Both the position numbers and the translations under genes were made by a program. The notes below the pieces were generated by a model, which saw nothing but the letters and a program-made list of their open reading frames with translations, had not been told where the DNA came from and ran no database searches. Shown here in pieces: positions 32,083-41,165 of a stretch of DNA of 64,000 bases. Location: assembly GCA_015059945.1 (NCBI GenBank), contig SUZJ01000001.1:355430-419429 (forward strand). The letters are read 5' to 3'. Origin of the DNA: Rikenellaceae bacterium. GTDB lineage: Bacteria; Bacteroidota; Bacteroidia; Bacteroidales; Rikenellaceae. Each line of letters starts with the position of its first letter. The stretch's first letter is position 1.

Positions 32083-34743
32083 ATGAACAAAAAGTTATTT
32101 GCAATTCTCTTTGGCGCATTGGCACTGTTTGCTTGTCAAGAGCCCGAAGATCCTGAGCAGAAGCCCGAAGAACCTGTGGCGTATCCCGAGATTCCTCTGG
32201 TGTCGCCCGAAGATGGTACCGAGTACGACCTCAATGAGATGGCCAGTGTGCTGTCGTTCGGCTGGACCGAGATTGAGGAGTTCAACAGCTATCGTTTGCA
32301 GTTTGCACTCACTCCCGACTTTGAAGTATTGGAGAGTGTATCTACAAAGGCCAATCCTGCCGAGGTCGGTATTGTAGAGATGGACGAGGTGCTTGGTCTG
32401 CTCGGTCTGCCCGAGGCTAAGAGTGCCTATGTCTATTGGAGGGTTGCTCCGCTGAGGAGCGACGAGTTTACCGCTACCCCCAAGAGTATATTTGTTACAC
32501 GCCTCGACCCCAGCAAAAATGTCATTGCTCCGGCCGACGGTATGCGCTACAATCTCGACGACCAGCAAAACTCCATTTCGTTTGAGTGGAGGCCCGCAAT
32601 TGGTGCTACAAAGCACACCCTCTACTTTGCATTGAACAAGACTTTCTCAAAGAACAAAGCTGTTTCGTTGGGAGCCAAGGATGGTCGTTATAGCATCAGT
32701 GCAATCACTCTCGACGGCATTGCCGGTGAGCTGGGTGTTGAGCCCGACGCCACCTGCGACATCTACTGGAAGGTGGTTCCCGAGGGCGAAGGTATCGATG
32801 CTTCGGCATACGGTGTACGAATGATTACCGTTGAGCGCAAATATCCCTACATTCTGACTACCGCTCCTGCAAACAACCACATCGTAAACCTCGAAGAGGA
32901 GGAGAGTGTGGTGTTTAGTTGGGACAAGTCGGGTGTGTCGAAATTCTACTTGGATATTGCCACAAAAGAGGATTTCAGCAATATGGAGCGTGCCGATGTG
33001 GGCAACAAGACTACTCACACCATCACTACTGCCACAATGGAGGAATGGTTGGAGGCTGCCGGTATCGAGCCCGGAGCTCTGGGTGTGTTGTATTGGAGGG
33101 TTTCGCCCCAGTCGGGTAAGGTTATGGCCAGCCCCACTCAGGTGCTGATTGCCAAACGTGTGAATACCAGTATCGAGATGCTCTCGCCCGCAAACAGCGC
33201 AAATTACAGCTGCAACTATTGCGACGACATCTTCTTTGAGTGGAAGCCCGTAGAGGGCATCAGCTCGTATGCAATCGAGTTTGCTCTGGATGACGAGTTT
33301 GAGAGCGTTTCGACCTATATGGTCAATGCCGAGACCGCCGAGAACAAGGAGACTTGCTCGTCGGCTTATATCAACATCGACTGGCTGGATGCAATGTTGG
33401 AGAGCTTTGGTGTAGAGGAGTACACCAGCGCACCCGTATATTGGAGGGTTGTTCCTCAGGGTGAGCACAACAAGGAGCTTGCTCCACGTCGTCTGGTTAT
33501 CGAGCGCAAAGATCCTGCGCTGTTCTTGCCCTACGAGGAGCGTCTGTTCGACCAGAAAAAGACCATCTATGTAGAGGTTCTGTTCGAGGACCCAATCGTA
33601 TACCACGACGATTTGAGCGAGGCCGACCAGGGTAAGAGGTTGAGTCAGGTAACCACTATCCACGGCAACAAGTGGTGGGAGCCTATGGAGCAGCTCGTGG
33701 AGTATGAGGCTGCTTTGGAGGAGGCTGCACACGGCTTGGTTGACTGGGTAATCGTTGCTCAGCACAAGATGTGGGAGGACGACAGATTTGCGGCCAATGA
33801 GCTGCCTTATAGCTACTATATCAGCAAAGATGGCCGCCCCTCGGACGAGAATGGCAAGGCACTGGCCAATGGAGCCGAGAGGGTAACCCTCAAATACAAC
33901 AAGTACCGCGAGTGGTGCTTGGCAAAAGATCCTCCAGGATTGGGCGATAGGGTAAACTACGACTACGTGAAGATGCTTACCGACCCAAGGCTTGCAACCG
34001 ATGGCAAGACCATTGCCGAGAGGGTAGACCTTGGCTTGGTACAGGAGGTTTGGGTTATGGGCGGACCTGTGAGCGGTCTGAACGAGTCGAGGCTTGTCGG
34101 AGATGGTGCCTTCTGGTGCAACTCGGTGGGCCTTACCAAAGAGATGGGTGCTCCTTGCGACAAACTTGTGTGCGTGATGGGTTGTAGCTACGAGCGCTCG
34201 ACCGACTTGGCAGTTCACTGCTGGGGCCACCGCTTCGAGTCGATTATGAGCCACGTGTACGGCGATTTCAAACAGTTCTATGAGAATCGCTACTCGGAGA
34301 AACAGTTGCACAACTGGGAGCGTTTCTGTGGCTATAAGATGAACTATGGTAATGGCAAGTTCCCCGAGCAGAAGGGCTATGCACACATCGGCTTCTGCCA
34401 CTTCCCTCCCAATGGCGAGAAGGACTATGACTACTACTTGAAGACAAAGTTCAAAACCTATGCCGACGAGTGGTTGGAGTATCCCCGTATTCGTATGAAT
34501 AAGCGCAATGCTCGCGAGGTAAACTGCGAGGATTGGAGGAAGATAGCCCCCGATGCAGATGACCCATACCAGATGGGTTATATGATTTGGTATTTGGGCC
34601 ATATGCCCCACTTCAACGGTCTGAATATGGCCGATGGCCACCTGAACAACTGGTGGTACTATGTGGTGGACATCAAAGGCGCCTTGGAGTATGAGAAACA
34701 GCTGCGCGAGGAGCTCGGCTGGCAAGATCCCAATAAGAAATAG
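32083..34743 (+). CDS. Array paralog 2: lipoprotein with four SusE-like modules plus the ESR/YER/GHRxES domain
   Basis: An 886-residue lipoprotein (lipobox LFAC, Cys18). Four Ig/SusE-like modules follow at about 34-142, 143-254, 255-358 and 359-480. Each starts SPxDG or APAxG with a YDL/YNL-like strand, has FxW, and ends YWRV or YWKV before an ER/KR. The C-terminal domain from about 482 matches the whole mature part of paralog 1: NESRLVG, GAFWCNS, SYERSTDLAVHCWGHRFES, HFPPNGEKDYDY, TYADEW and HMPHFNG. It lies 78 bases after paralog 1. The modules likely bind glycan or act as spacers on the cell surface. Confidence 0.85.
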   Translation: MNKKLFAILFGALALFACQEPEDPEQKPEEPVAYPEIPLVSPEDGTEYDLNEMASVLSFGWTEIEEFNSYRLQFALTPDFEVLESVSTKANPAEVGIVEMDEVLGLLGLPEAKSAYVYWRVAPLRSDEFTATPKSIFVTRLDPSKNVIAPADGMRYNLDDQQNSISFEWRPAIGATKHTLYFALNKTFSKNKAVSLGAKDGRYSISAITLDGIAGELGVEPDATCDIYWKVVPEGEGIDASAYGVRMITVERKYPYILTTAPANNHIVNLEEEESVVFSWDKSGVSKFYLDIATKEDFSNMERADVGNKTTHTITTATMEEWLEAAGIEPGALGVLYWRVSPQSGKVMASPTQVLIAKRVNTSIEMLSPANSANYSCNYCDDIFFEWKPVEGISSYAIEFALDDEFESVSTYMVNAETAENKETCSSAYINIDWLDAMLESFGVEEYTSAPVYWRVVPQGEHNKELAPRRLVIERKDPALFLPYEERLFDQKKTIYVEVLFEDPIVYHDDLSEADQGKRLSQVTTIHGNKWWEPMEQLVEYEAALEEAAHGLVDWVIVAQHKMWEDDRFAANELPYSYYISKDGRPSDENGKALANGAERVTLKYNKYREWCLAKDPPGLGDRVNYDYVKMLTDPRLATDGKTIAERVDLGLVQEVWVMGGPVSGLNESRLVGDGAFWCNSVGLTKEMGAPCDKLVCVMGCSYERSTDLAVHCWGHRFESIMSHVYGDFKQFYENRYSEKQLHNWERFCGYKMNYGNGKFPEQKGYAHIGFCHFPPNGEKDYDYYLKTKFKTYADEWLEYPRIRMNKRNAREVNCEDWRKIAPDADDPYQMGYMIWYLGHMPHFNGLNMADGHLNNWWYYVVDIKGALEYEKQLREELGWQDPNKK

Positions 34744-34819
34744 TGATAGGGAGTGCCCCACAAGCGTAAGAAAACCACACGAATAAGACAATAATTATTC
34801 ACACTTAACAATACAAAAG

Positions 34820-37372
34820 ATGAACAAAAAATTATTTGCTATTGCATTTGGTGCATTGGCCTTGTTCGCCTGCAAGGAGCCCGAACCCGAGCCTATTGTA
34901 CCCGCAGAGCCCGAGCTGCCCGAGATTACTCTGGCTACACCCGAGGACGGAACAGCTTATGACCTGAACGAGATGAGCGAGGTTTTGTCGTTCGGTTGGA
35001 ATGAGAACGAGGAGATTAACAGCTATCGTTTGCAGGTTTCGCTTACTCCCGACTTTGAGGTTATGGAGATCTTGTCGGCCAAGAACAACCCCGCCGAGGT
35101 GGGTATTGTAGAGATGGATGAGGCGCTGGCCAAACTGGGCCTGCCCGAGGCTAAGAGTGCTTATCTCTATTGGAGGGTTGCCCCTCTGAGGAGTGACGAC
35201 TTTGTGTGCGAGCCCTTCAAAATCTTTATCAACCGCTTGGACCCCAGCTTGAGGGTTATCGCTCCCGCTAACGGTATGCGTTACAACCTCGATGAGCAGA
35301 AGAACTCGATTGCCTTTGAGTGGAAACCTGCTATGGATGCCAAGAACCACGTTTTGAAATTCTCGCTGGATGAGTCGTTCAGCGCGTGCAAAAACGTCTC
35401 TTTGGGTGCAAAAGATGGCCGTTACAGCATTAGCGCAACTACTCTGGATAACATTGTGGGCGAGTTGGGTGTCGAGCCCGATTCGACTTGCGAGTTGTAT
35501 TGGCAGGTAGTGCCCGAGGGCAAAGATGCTGCCATCGAGCCCTATCCCGCACGAATGATTATCGTTGAGCGTAAGTATCCTTACATCAGCATTATCGCGC
35601 CCGAGGAGAGCCACGTTATCGACCTCGAAACTACTGAGAAAGTGACCTTCTCGTGGAATAAGTCGGGTGTGTCGAAGTTCTTCTTCGATGTGGCCCTGAG
35701 CAAAGATTTTAGCGATATGGAGCGTGCCGATGTTGGTACCAAGACCACCTATGAGCTGAGCGCAGCTGATATGGAAAGTCTGCTGGACAGGGGTGGCGTA
35801 AATCCCGGCTCGAATGGCGTTATCTACTGGCGCGTGTCGCCCCAGAGCGGTAGCGTGTTGGCCAGCGAGCCCCGAGTTATTGTTGCTAAACGTGTAGACA
35901 ATAGCGTGAAACTGATCTCGCCCGCCAATAGCGCAAATTATAGCTGCAACAGCTGCGACGAGATTCTGTTCCAGTGGGGCGCAATCGAGGGTATCGAGGC
36001 ATACGACATCGAGTTCTCGCTCGACAAGAACTTCGCTACCAAAGAGGTTTACAATCTGAGCGATGGCCTGAATGATCCCACCAGCGAGTATGTAGGCGTT
36101 GAGTATCTCGACTCGATGTTGCAGAACTTGGGCGTTGAGGCCGAGTCTACCGCACTGGTTTACTGGCGCATCGTGCCCATTGGCGAGCACAACAAAGAGT
36201 TGGAGCCCCGCAAGCTGACCATCGAGCGCAAAGATCCCCGCTTCTGGATTCCTTACGAGGAGCGTCTCGACGATCCTATCACCGTTAAGGTTGTTGTAAT
36301 CTACGAGGACCCCATCGTAAACGAGCAGGGCCAGCGTATGCACGAGGTTTACCGCATCGGTAGGGGTGTGAAATGGAACGATCCCGAGGTTCAGCTCCAC
36401 GAGTACATCGAGTCGATGGAAGAGGCTGCCAACGGTCGCGTTAAATACGAGATTGTAGACGAGTTCCACACCGACGATCCCGAGATTTTGGCAAAATACA
36501 ACAACAAGATTTTCTACTCGACCTCGGCGAAGGACCACTTTGGCAAGAAGAAAGGTGAGTTTATCGACATCGACTTCGTTAAGGGTTACTGCGAGAAAGG
36601 TACCCCCGACGGCGTGTGCGAATACGACTATGTTCAGTTGGTTAAAGACTTCAAACTCGACGAGATGCGTCGCAACAACGAGGTGCAGGATGTATGGGTA
36701 TACACCCACCCCGGTTGCGGTATGAACGAGTCGAGGTTGATTGGTAAGGATGCCTTCTGGTGCAACTCGGGCGGTATCAACCGTCCCGACCTGTGCGACG
36801 ACTTCATCTGCGTAATGTTCCACAACTACGAGCGCACCACCGACCTTGCAATGCACAGCTTTGGTCACCGTTTCGAGTCGATGATGAGGGCCGTTTATGA
36901 TGGCGTAGGCAAAGAGTTCTATATGTTCTACGAGAAGAAGTACAAAGAGTCGCAGCTGAACAACTGGGAGCGCTACTTCGGTTACATCATGAACTACGGT
37001 AACGGCAAGTTTGCAGACCAGAAGGGTTATGCCCACATCGGTTTGTGCCACTTCCCACCAAACGGTATCGCCGACTACGACTACCACCTGCTGGATTCGT
37101 ATGCCTACACCTATGCCGACGAGTGGTACAACTATCCTCGTCTGACCCTCAACAAGCGTAAAGCCAAGAGGGTGAACGCCAAAGAGTGGAGCCACAAAGG
37201 CGGTTACCAGTGGGGTTATATGATTTATTTCTTCGGCCACATGCCTCACTTCAAAGGCCTCAACCCCGCCGATGGTCACTTGAACAACTGGTGGCTCTAC
37301 TGCTACGACTACAAGAACGCCATGAAGTTGGAGGCTAAGTTGAGGGAAGAGATGGGCTGGACCGAGAAATAA
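34820..37372 (+). CDS. Array paralog 3: lipoprotein with four SusE-like modules plus the ESR/YER/GHRxES domain
   Basis: An 850-residue lipoprotein (lipobox LFAC) and the closest relative of paralog 2, with which it shares the start MNKKLFAI and the order of four SusE-like modules (about 34-478). The C-terminal domain from about 479 has NESRLIGKDAFWCNS, NYERTTDLAMHSFGHRFES, HFPPNG, TYADEW and HMPHFKG. Compared with paralog 2 the GxTKEMG segment is shortened to GINRPDL. It lies 76 bases after paralog 2, so the pair probably arose by tandem duplication. Confidence 0.85.
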   Translation: MNKKLFAIAFGALALFACKEPEPEPIVPAEPELPEITLATPEDGTAYDLNEMSEVLSFGWNENEEINSYRLQVSLTPDFEVMEILSAKNNPAEVGIVEMDEALAKLGLPEAKSAYLYWRVAPLRSDDFVCEPFKIFINRLDPSLRVIAPANGMRYNLDEQKNSIAFEWKPAMDAKNHVLKFSLDESFSACKNVSLGAKDGRYSISATTLDNIVGELGVEPDSTCELYWQVVPEGKDAAIEPYPARMIIVERKYPYISIIAPEESHVIDLETTEKVTFSWNKSGVSKFFFDVALSKDFSDMERADVGTKTTYELSAADMESLLDRGGVNPGSNGVIYWRVSPQSGSVLASEPRVIVAKRVDNSVKLISPANSANYSCNSCDEILFQWGAIEGIEAYDIEFSLDKNFATKEVYNLSDGLNDPTSEYVGVEYLDSMLQNLGVEAESTALVYWRIVPIGEHNKELEPRKLTIERKDPRFWIPYEERLDDPITVKVVVIYEDPIVNEQGQRMHEVYRIGRGVKWNDPEVQLHEYIESMEEAANGRVKYEIVDEFHTDDPEILAKYNNKIFYSTSAKDHFGKKKGEFIDIDFVKGYCEKGTPDGVCEYDYVQLVKDFKLDEMRRNNEVQDVWVYTHPGCGMNESRLIGKDAFWCNSGGINRPDLCDDFICVMFHNYERTTDLAMHSFGHRFESMMRAVYDGVGKEFYMFYEKKYKESQLNNWERYFGYIMNYGNGKFADQKGYAHIGLCHFPPNGIADYDYHLLDSYAYTYADEWYNYPRLTLNKRKAKRVNAKEWSHKGGYQWGYMIYFFGHMPHFKGLNPADGHLNNWWLYCYDYKNAMKLEAKLREEMGWTEK

Positions 37373-37410
37373 TGTAGTGCAGACAAATTGTATAATAATG
37401 AGATAATAAT

Positions 37411-38970
37411 ATGAAGAAGTTTATGATGTGGTCTATGATGATGGCTGGACTCTTGGCACTCGCAGGGTGCCAAGAGCCCAACGAGGGGCCTGTAAACCCC
37501 AATGAGCCCGAAGTCCCCGCAGTTACCGAACCCGAAATTTTGCTCACCAGCCCCGAGGATGGTGCTACCTTTGACCTTAACGAGGTTGAGGATATCCAGT
37601 TCGCTTGGGAAGAGCTCGAAGATACTAAAGGTTATAGGGTTGTGTTGTCGGCAACCGAGGATTTTGCAAATCCCGAGAAGGTTATCGCTACCGAGAACCC
37701 CGAGAGCCTGACCGCCATAGAGATTGACGATATGATGAAGGCGTGGGAAACCCCTGCCAACACCTCATCGACAATCTACTGGAAGGTTGAGCTCAGTAGC
37801 CGTACCAAAACCGCTAAGTGTGAGCCCCGTAAACTCGTGTTGGAGCGCCGCATAGGCACCCCCGACACCCCATACGAGGAGCGTATTGCTGAGCAGCAGG
37901 TTATCAAGGTGGCTTGCGTTTACGACTCGCCCGTAGTGAGGGATGGCAAACGTCTGCACGAGATTTACCACTGGCGCAACCCCCAGAAACACACTCACGA
38001 GATTTTGGACTCGCTCAACAAGGCTACCCACGGTGCTGTTAAGTTTGAGATTGTAGAGGAGCACTGGGTTGAGCAGTGCTTTACCTATTACACCAAGACC
38101 AGCACTTCTACCCAGAAGGATTATGTTACCTATGAGGACTTTATGGCTTGCTTTGATCAGGGTAACTACGACGGCCCCGGCCGCTTCCCCGAGACAAGGT
38201 GTAGCTTTGACTACGTTGGCCTGATGAATCACTACGGCTTTGGCCAGAAGCGCGATGCTGGCGAGATTCACGAGGTGTGGTTCTGCTCGCACCCCGCAAC
38301 CGGCTGTAACGAGTCGAGGATGATTGGTAAGGGCGCCTTCTGGTGTAATTCGAGCGGTATCGGTACCAATCAGGGTGCTCCTTGCGAGGACTTGGCAATC
38401 GTTATGTGGTACAACTACGAGCGTGGCGTTGAGTGCGCTTTGGAGAGCTTTGGCCACAGGGTAGAGTCGATTATGCACAGGGTTTATGACCAGCCCGTTT
38501 TTGAGGCTCACCTCTACAACCACGTCAAGAGCAAAGAGACCGCCAAGGCTTGGGAGAAATACTACGCTCACCAGGGCTTGTGGAAGAAGTTTGAGCCCGG
38601 TTATGCTCAGGTAGGTCTGGTTCACTTCCCACCAAACGGTACTTATGACTACGACTTTGCTAACCACACTTCGATTAACAGCTATGCCGACGAGTGGTTT
38701 GGCTATCCCTACTTGTCGGGCGATCCACGCAATGCTCGCAGGATGAATGTTAAGGAGTGGTCGTGGGGCAATCCCGCAAAGGCTCACGTTGGTTGGATGA
38801 TGTACTTCCTCGGCCACCTGCCTCACTTCAAGGGTTTGAACACTATTGACCCCAACGACCTGCACCTGAACAACTGGTGGCATTATGTCGTAAACTACAA
38901 CGAGGCTCTCGAAAAAGAGGCCGAGTTGAGGGCGCTCTATGAGGGCGGTCTGTATACAATGCCTTACTAA
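37411..38970 (+). CDS. Array paralog 4: lipoprotein with one SusE-like module plus the ESR/YER/GHRxES domain
   Basis: A 519-residue lipoprotein (lipobox LAGC). One SusE-like module at about 43-150 (SPEDGATFDLNE, then YWKVEL) precedes the shared domain that starts PYEERIAEQQVIKVACVYD near 154. Motifs are NESRMIGKGAFWCNS, NYERGVECALESFGHRVES and HFPPNGTYDYD. The first His of the HSxGHR motif is Glu here, while GHRxES is kept, which narrows the likely core residues. It lies 38 bases after paralog 3 and is followed by a hairpin that may end the four-gene transcript. Confidence 0.85.
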   Translation: MKKFMMWSMMMAGLLALAGCQEPNEGPVNPNEPEVPAVTEPEILLTSPEDGATFDLNEVEDIQFAWEELEDTKGYRVVLSATEDFANPEKVIATENPESLTAIEIDDMMKAWETPANTSSTIYWKVELSSRTKTAKCEPRKLVLERRIGTPDTPYEERIAEQQVIKVACVYDSPVVRDGKRLHEIYHWRNPQKHTHEILDSLNKATHGAVKFEIVEEHWVEQCFTYYTKTSTSTQKDYVTYEDFMACFDQGNYDGPGRFPETRCSFDYVGLMNHYGFGQKRDAGEIHEVWFCSHPATGCNESRMIGKGAFWCNSSGIGTNQGAPCEDLAIVMWYNYERGVECALESFGHRVESIMHRVYDQPVFEAHLYNHVKSKETAKAWEKYYAHQGLWKKFEPGYAQVGLVHFPPNGTYDYDFANHTSINSYADEWFGYPYLSGDPRNARRMNVKEWSWGNPAKAHVGWMMYFLGHLPHFKGLNTIDPNDLHLNNWWHYVVNYNEALEKEAELRALYEGGLYTMPY

Positions 38971-38977
38971 AACGGAA

Positions 38978-39011
38978 GCGAGATTTGCCCCCACAAGGGG
39001 GTGAATCTCGC
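38978..39011 (+). terminator. Hairpin after the paralog array
   Basis: Stem GCGAGATT/AATCTCGC with an inner CCCCC/GGGGG stem. The T content after it is modest, so it is a possible terminator. Confidence 0.55.
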
Positions 39012-39081
39012 CCTATTTGTGGGTTTTGTAGTGGTGTGCAGTGCTCGGAGGGGGTGCTGTGCATCAAAATTACCATTTTGT

Positions 39082-39089
39082 GATACAAT
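39082..39089 (+). promoter_or_regulatory. GATACAAT motif upstream of the GH127 gene
   Basis: It lies within ATTTTGTGATACAATTTTG, a 19-base string also found on the minus strand upstream of the BACON/LRR gene at 52.8 kb. It is 185 bases before the ATG. Confidence 0.5.
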
Positions 39090-39273
39090 TTTGTCCGTTT
39101 GGGGCGTGATTTCTCCGTATCTTGCTATGGTGAAATTGCGCATTATGCGTGCGTGTGCGTGAGCGCGCGTCGCAGGCCCTCGGGAGGAGGACAAAATTAG
39201 AGTGGGCCAATGAGCAACCGACGGAATGGAAAAACCAAAAAATAACATACACTCAAAAACTCAAACAACACTT

Positions 39274-41130
39274 ATGAAATTTGCAAAACTTACTCTTATC
39301 GTTGCAGCCCTTGCGGCTCTGACTTCGTGCGGAAGCAAAGAGACTCTGGAGCAGAACCAGCCCGTCGCTTTCTCGCAGGTGAAGATTACCGATAACTTCT
39401 GGCAGCCTCGCCTGAAAACCCACGCAGAGGTTACCTTGCAGGCCTGCTTGAACCAGTGCGAGTTCGAGACCGGTCGTGTTGATAACTTTGCAGTAGCTGC
39501 TGGTATGCAGGAGGGCTCGTTCAGGGGCGTGTTCTACGATGACTCGGACCTCTACAAAGCTCTTGAGGGTGCTTCGTACTCGCTGATGAACAACCCCAAA
39601 GCCGAGGTTGAGGCCAGGGTTGACAGCATTATCGAGAAGATCGCAGGTGCACAGCAGGAGGATGGCTATCTGAATACCTTCTACACCTTGGGCGAGTATG
39701 ACAAACGCTGGACCGATATGAATATGCACGAGATGTATTGCGGCGGTCACCTTATCGAGGCCGCTATCGCTTACTACAATGCAACCGGCAAAGACAAACT
39801 GCTCAACGTGGCAAGAAAGTTTGCTGACCATATGTACGATATGTGGGGCACCGGCGACAACCACTGGGTTCCCGGTCACGAGGAGATTGAGCTCGCTTTG
39901 GTAAAACTCTATCGCATCACCGGCGAGAAGAAATATCTGAACTTTGCTCACCGCCTGCTCGAAGAGCGTGGTCAGGGCCGTGGTACTTGGGATGCTTGGA
40001 ATCACAGCGTACTGAACAGGGACTATTATCAGGACAATGTCCCCGTGAAGGATTTGGAGAGCATTCACGGCCACAGCGTAAGGGCTATGTACCTCTTTAC
40101 CGGTATGGCCGACTACTCGTCGGCAGCCAACGACACTACCTATTTGGCAGCTCTGGACCGCCTGTGGGATGATGTTGTGCTGACCCGTATGTACATCACC
40201 GGTGGTATCGGTTCGTCGGCCTCGAACGAGGGCTTCACCGAGCCTTACGACCTGCCCAACGAGAGTGCATATTGCGAGACTTGCGCTTCGGTAGGTATGG
40301 TTATGTGGAACCAGAGGATGAATATGTTCAAAGGCGATGCACGTTATGCCGACGTTGTAGAGCGCTCGATGTACAATGGTGCACTCGCAGGCGTTTCGAT
40401 TTCGGGCGACCGCTTCTTCTATGTTAACCCCCTCTACTCGGCCGGTAAACACCACCGCAGGGCTTGGTATGGCACCGCTTGCTGCCCCAGCCAGATTTCG
40501 AGGTTCTTGCCTTCGATTGGCGGCTATGTATATGCTCAGTCGGAGAACGCTATCTGGGTTAATCTGTTCGTAGGTAGCCAGAGCGAGATCGAGGTTGGCA
40601 AACAGACCGTAGCTCTGGATATGCAGACCAACTACCCCTGGGAGGGCGCAACTCTGCTGACCGTTACCCCCGAGAAGGATGGCGAGCAGTTCGCTATCAG
40701 GTTCCGTCTGCCCGAGTGGTGCAGGAGCTATACTCTGACCGTAAATGGCGAGGCTTACGAGGCTGCTAACGATCGTGGTTACTTGGTTGTAGACCGCGTA
40801 TGGAACGCTGGCGACAAGGTTGCTTACAATATGGATATGCCCGTTGAGGTTGTTAAGGCCGACGACCGCGTGAAAGCTAACGTAGGCCGCAGGGCTATCC
40901 AGCGTGGTCCTCTGGTATACTGTATCGAGGAGGTTGATAACAAGAAGTTCGACAAGGTTGAGCTGACTCCCGAGACTGTTTACTCGACTCAGTTTGAGGC
41001 CGACCTGCTGGGTGGCGTTCAGACCATCACCGCTCAGAACGGCAAACAGACCATCAAATTCATCCCCTACTACGCTTGGGACAACCGCGAGGCAGGTAAG
41101 ATGGAGGTTTGGGTTAAGTACAACGAGTAG
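39274..41130 (+). CDS. GH127 beta-L-arabinofuranosidase, lipoprotein
   Basis: A 618-residue lipoprotein (ATG at 39274; lipobox LTSC). It belongs to GH127 (DUF1680) enzymes that remove beta-L-arabinofuranose with a cysteine nucleophile and a zinc site. By motif alignment to HypBA1, Glu319 (NEGF), Glu335 and Cys337 (CETC) and Cys403-Cys404 (GTACCPSQ) match HypBA1 Glu322, Glu338, Cys340, Cys417 and Cys418, so the active site is complete. The (alpha/alpha)6 barrel is followed by beta-sandwich domains ending in VWVKY. It is 35 bases before a second family member. Confidence 0.95.
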   Translation: MKFAKLTLIVAALAALTSCGSKETLEQNQPVAFSQVKITDNFWQPRLKTHAEVTLQACLNQCEFETGRVDNFAVAAGMQEGSFRGVFYDDSDLYKALEGASYSLMNNPKAEVEARVDSIIEKIAGAQQEDGYLNTFYTLGEYDKRWTDMNMHEMYCGGHLIEAAIAYYNATGKDKLLNVARKFADHMYDMWGTGDNHWVPGHEEIELALVKLYRITGEKKYLNFAHRLLEERGQGRGTWDAWNHSVLNRDYYQDNVPVKDLESIHGHSVRAMYLFTGMADYSSAANDTTYLAALDRLWDDVVLTRMYITGGIGSSASNEGFTEPYDLPNESAYCETCASVGMVMWNQRMNMFKGDARYADVVERSMYNGALAGVSISGDRFFYVNPLYSAGKHHRRAWYGTACCPSQISRFLPSIGGYVYAQSENAIWVNLFVGSQSEIEVGKQTVALDMQTNYPWEGATLLTVTPEKDGEQFAIRFRLPEWCRSYTLTVNGEAYEAANDRGYLVVDRVWNAGDKVAYNMDMPVEVVKADDRVKANVGRRAIQRGPLVYCIEEVDNKKFDKVELTPETVYSTQFEADLLGGVQTITAQNGKQTIKFIPYYAWDNREAGKMEVWVKYNE

Positions 41131-41165
41131 TGAATACCAAAGAGAAAACTCACTAACTATAGACT

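Larger units (their letters stand above)
38971..39273. other. Intergenic region before the GH127 gene
   Basis: It holds a hairpin (38978-39011), a GATACAAT motif (39082-39089) inside TTTTGTGATACAATTTTG, and a stretch rich in GCGC/TGCG alternation (39137-39180). No gene is seen. Confidence 0.6.

Noticed and set aside
36256..37372. HExxH-type zinc protease motif in the array paralogs
   Set aside because: The conserved motif is HSxGHRxES, not HExxH; the first His is even Glu in paralog 4.
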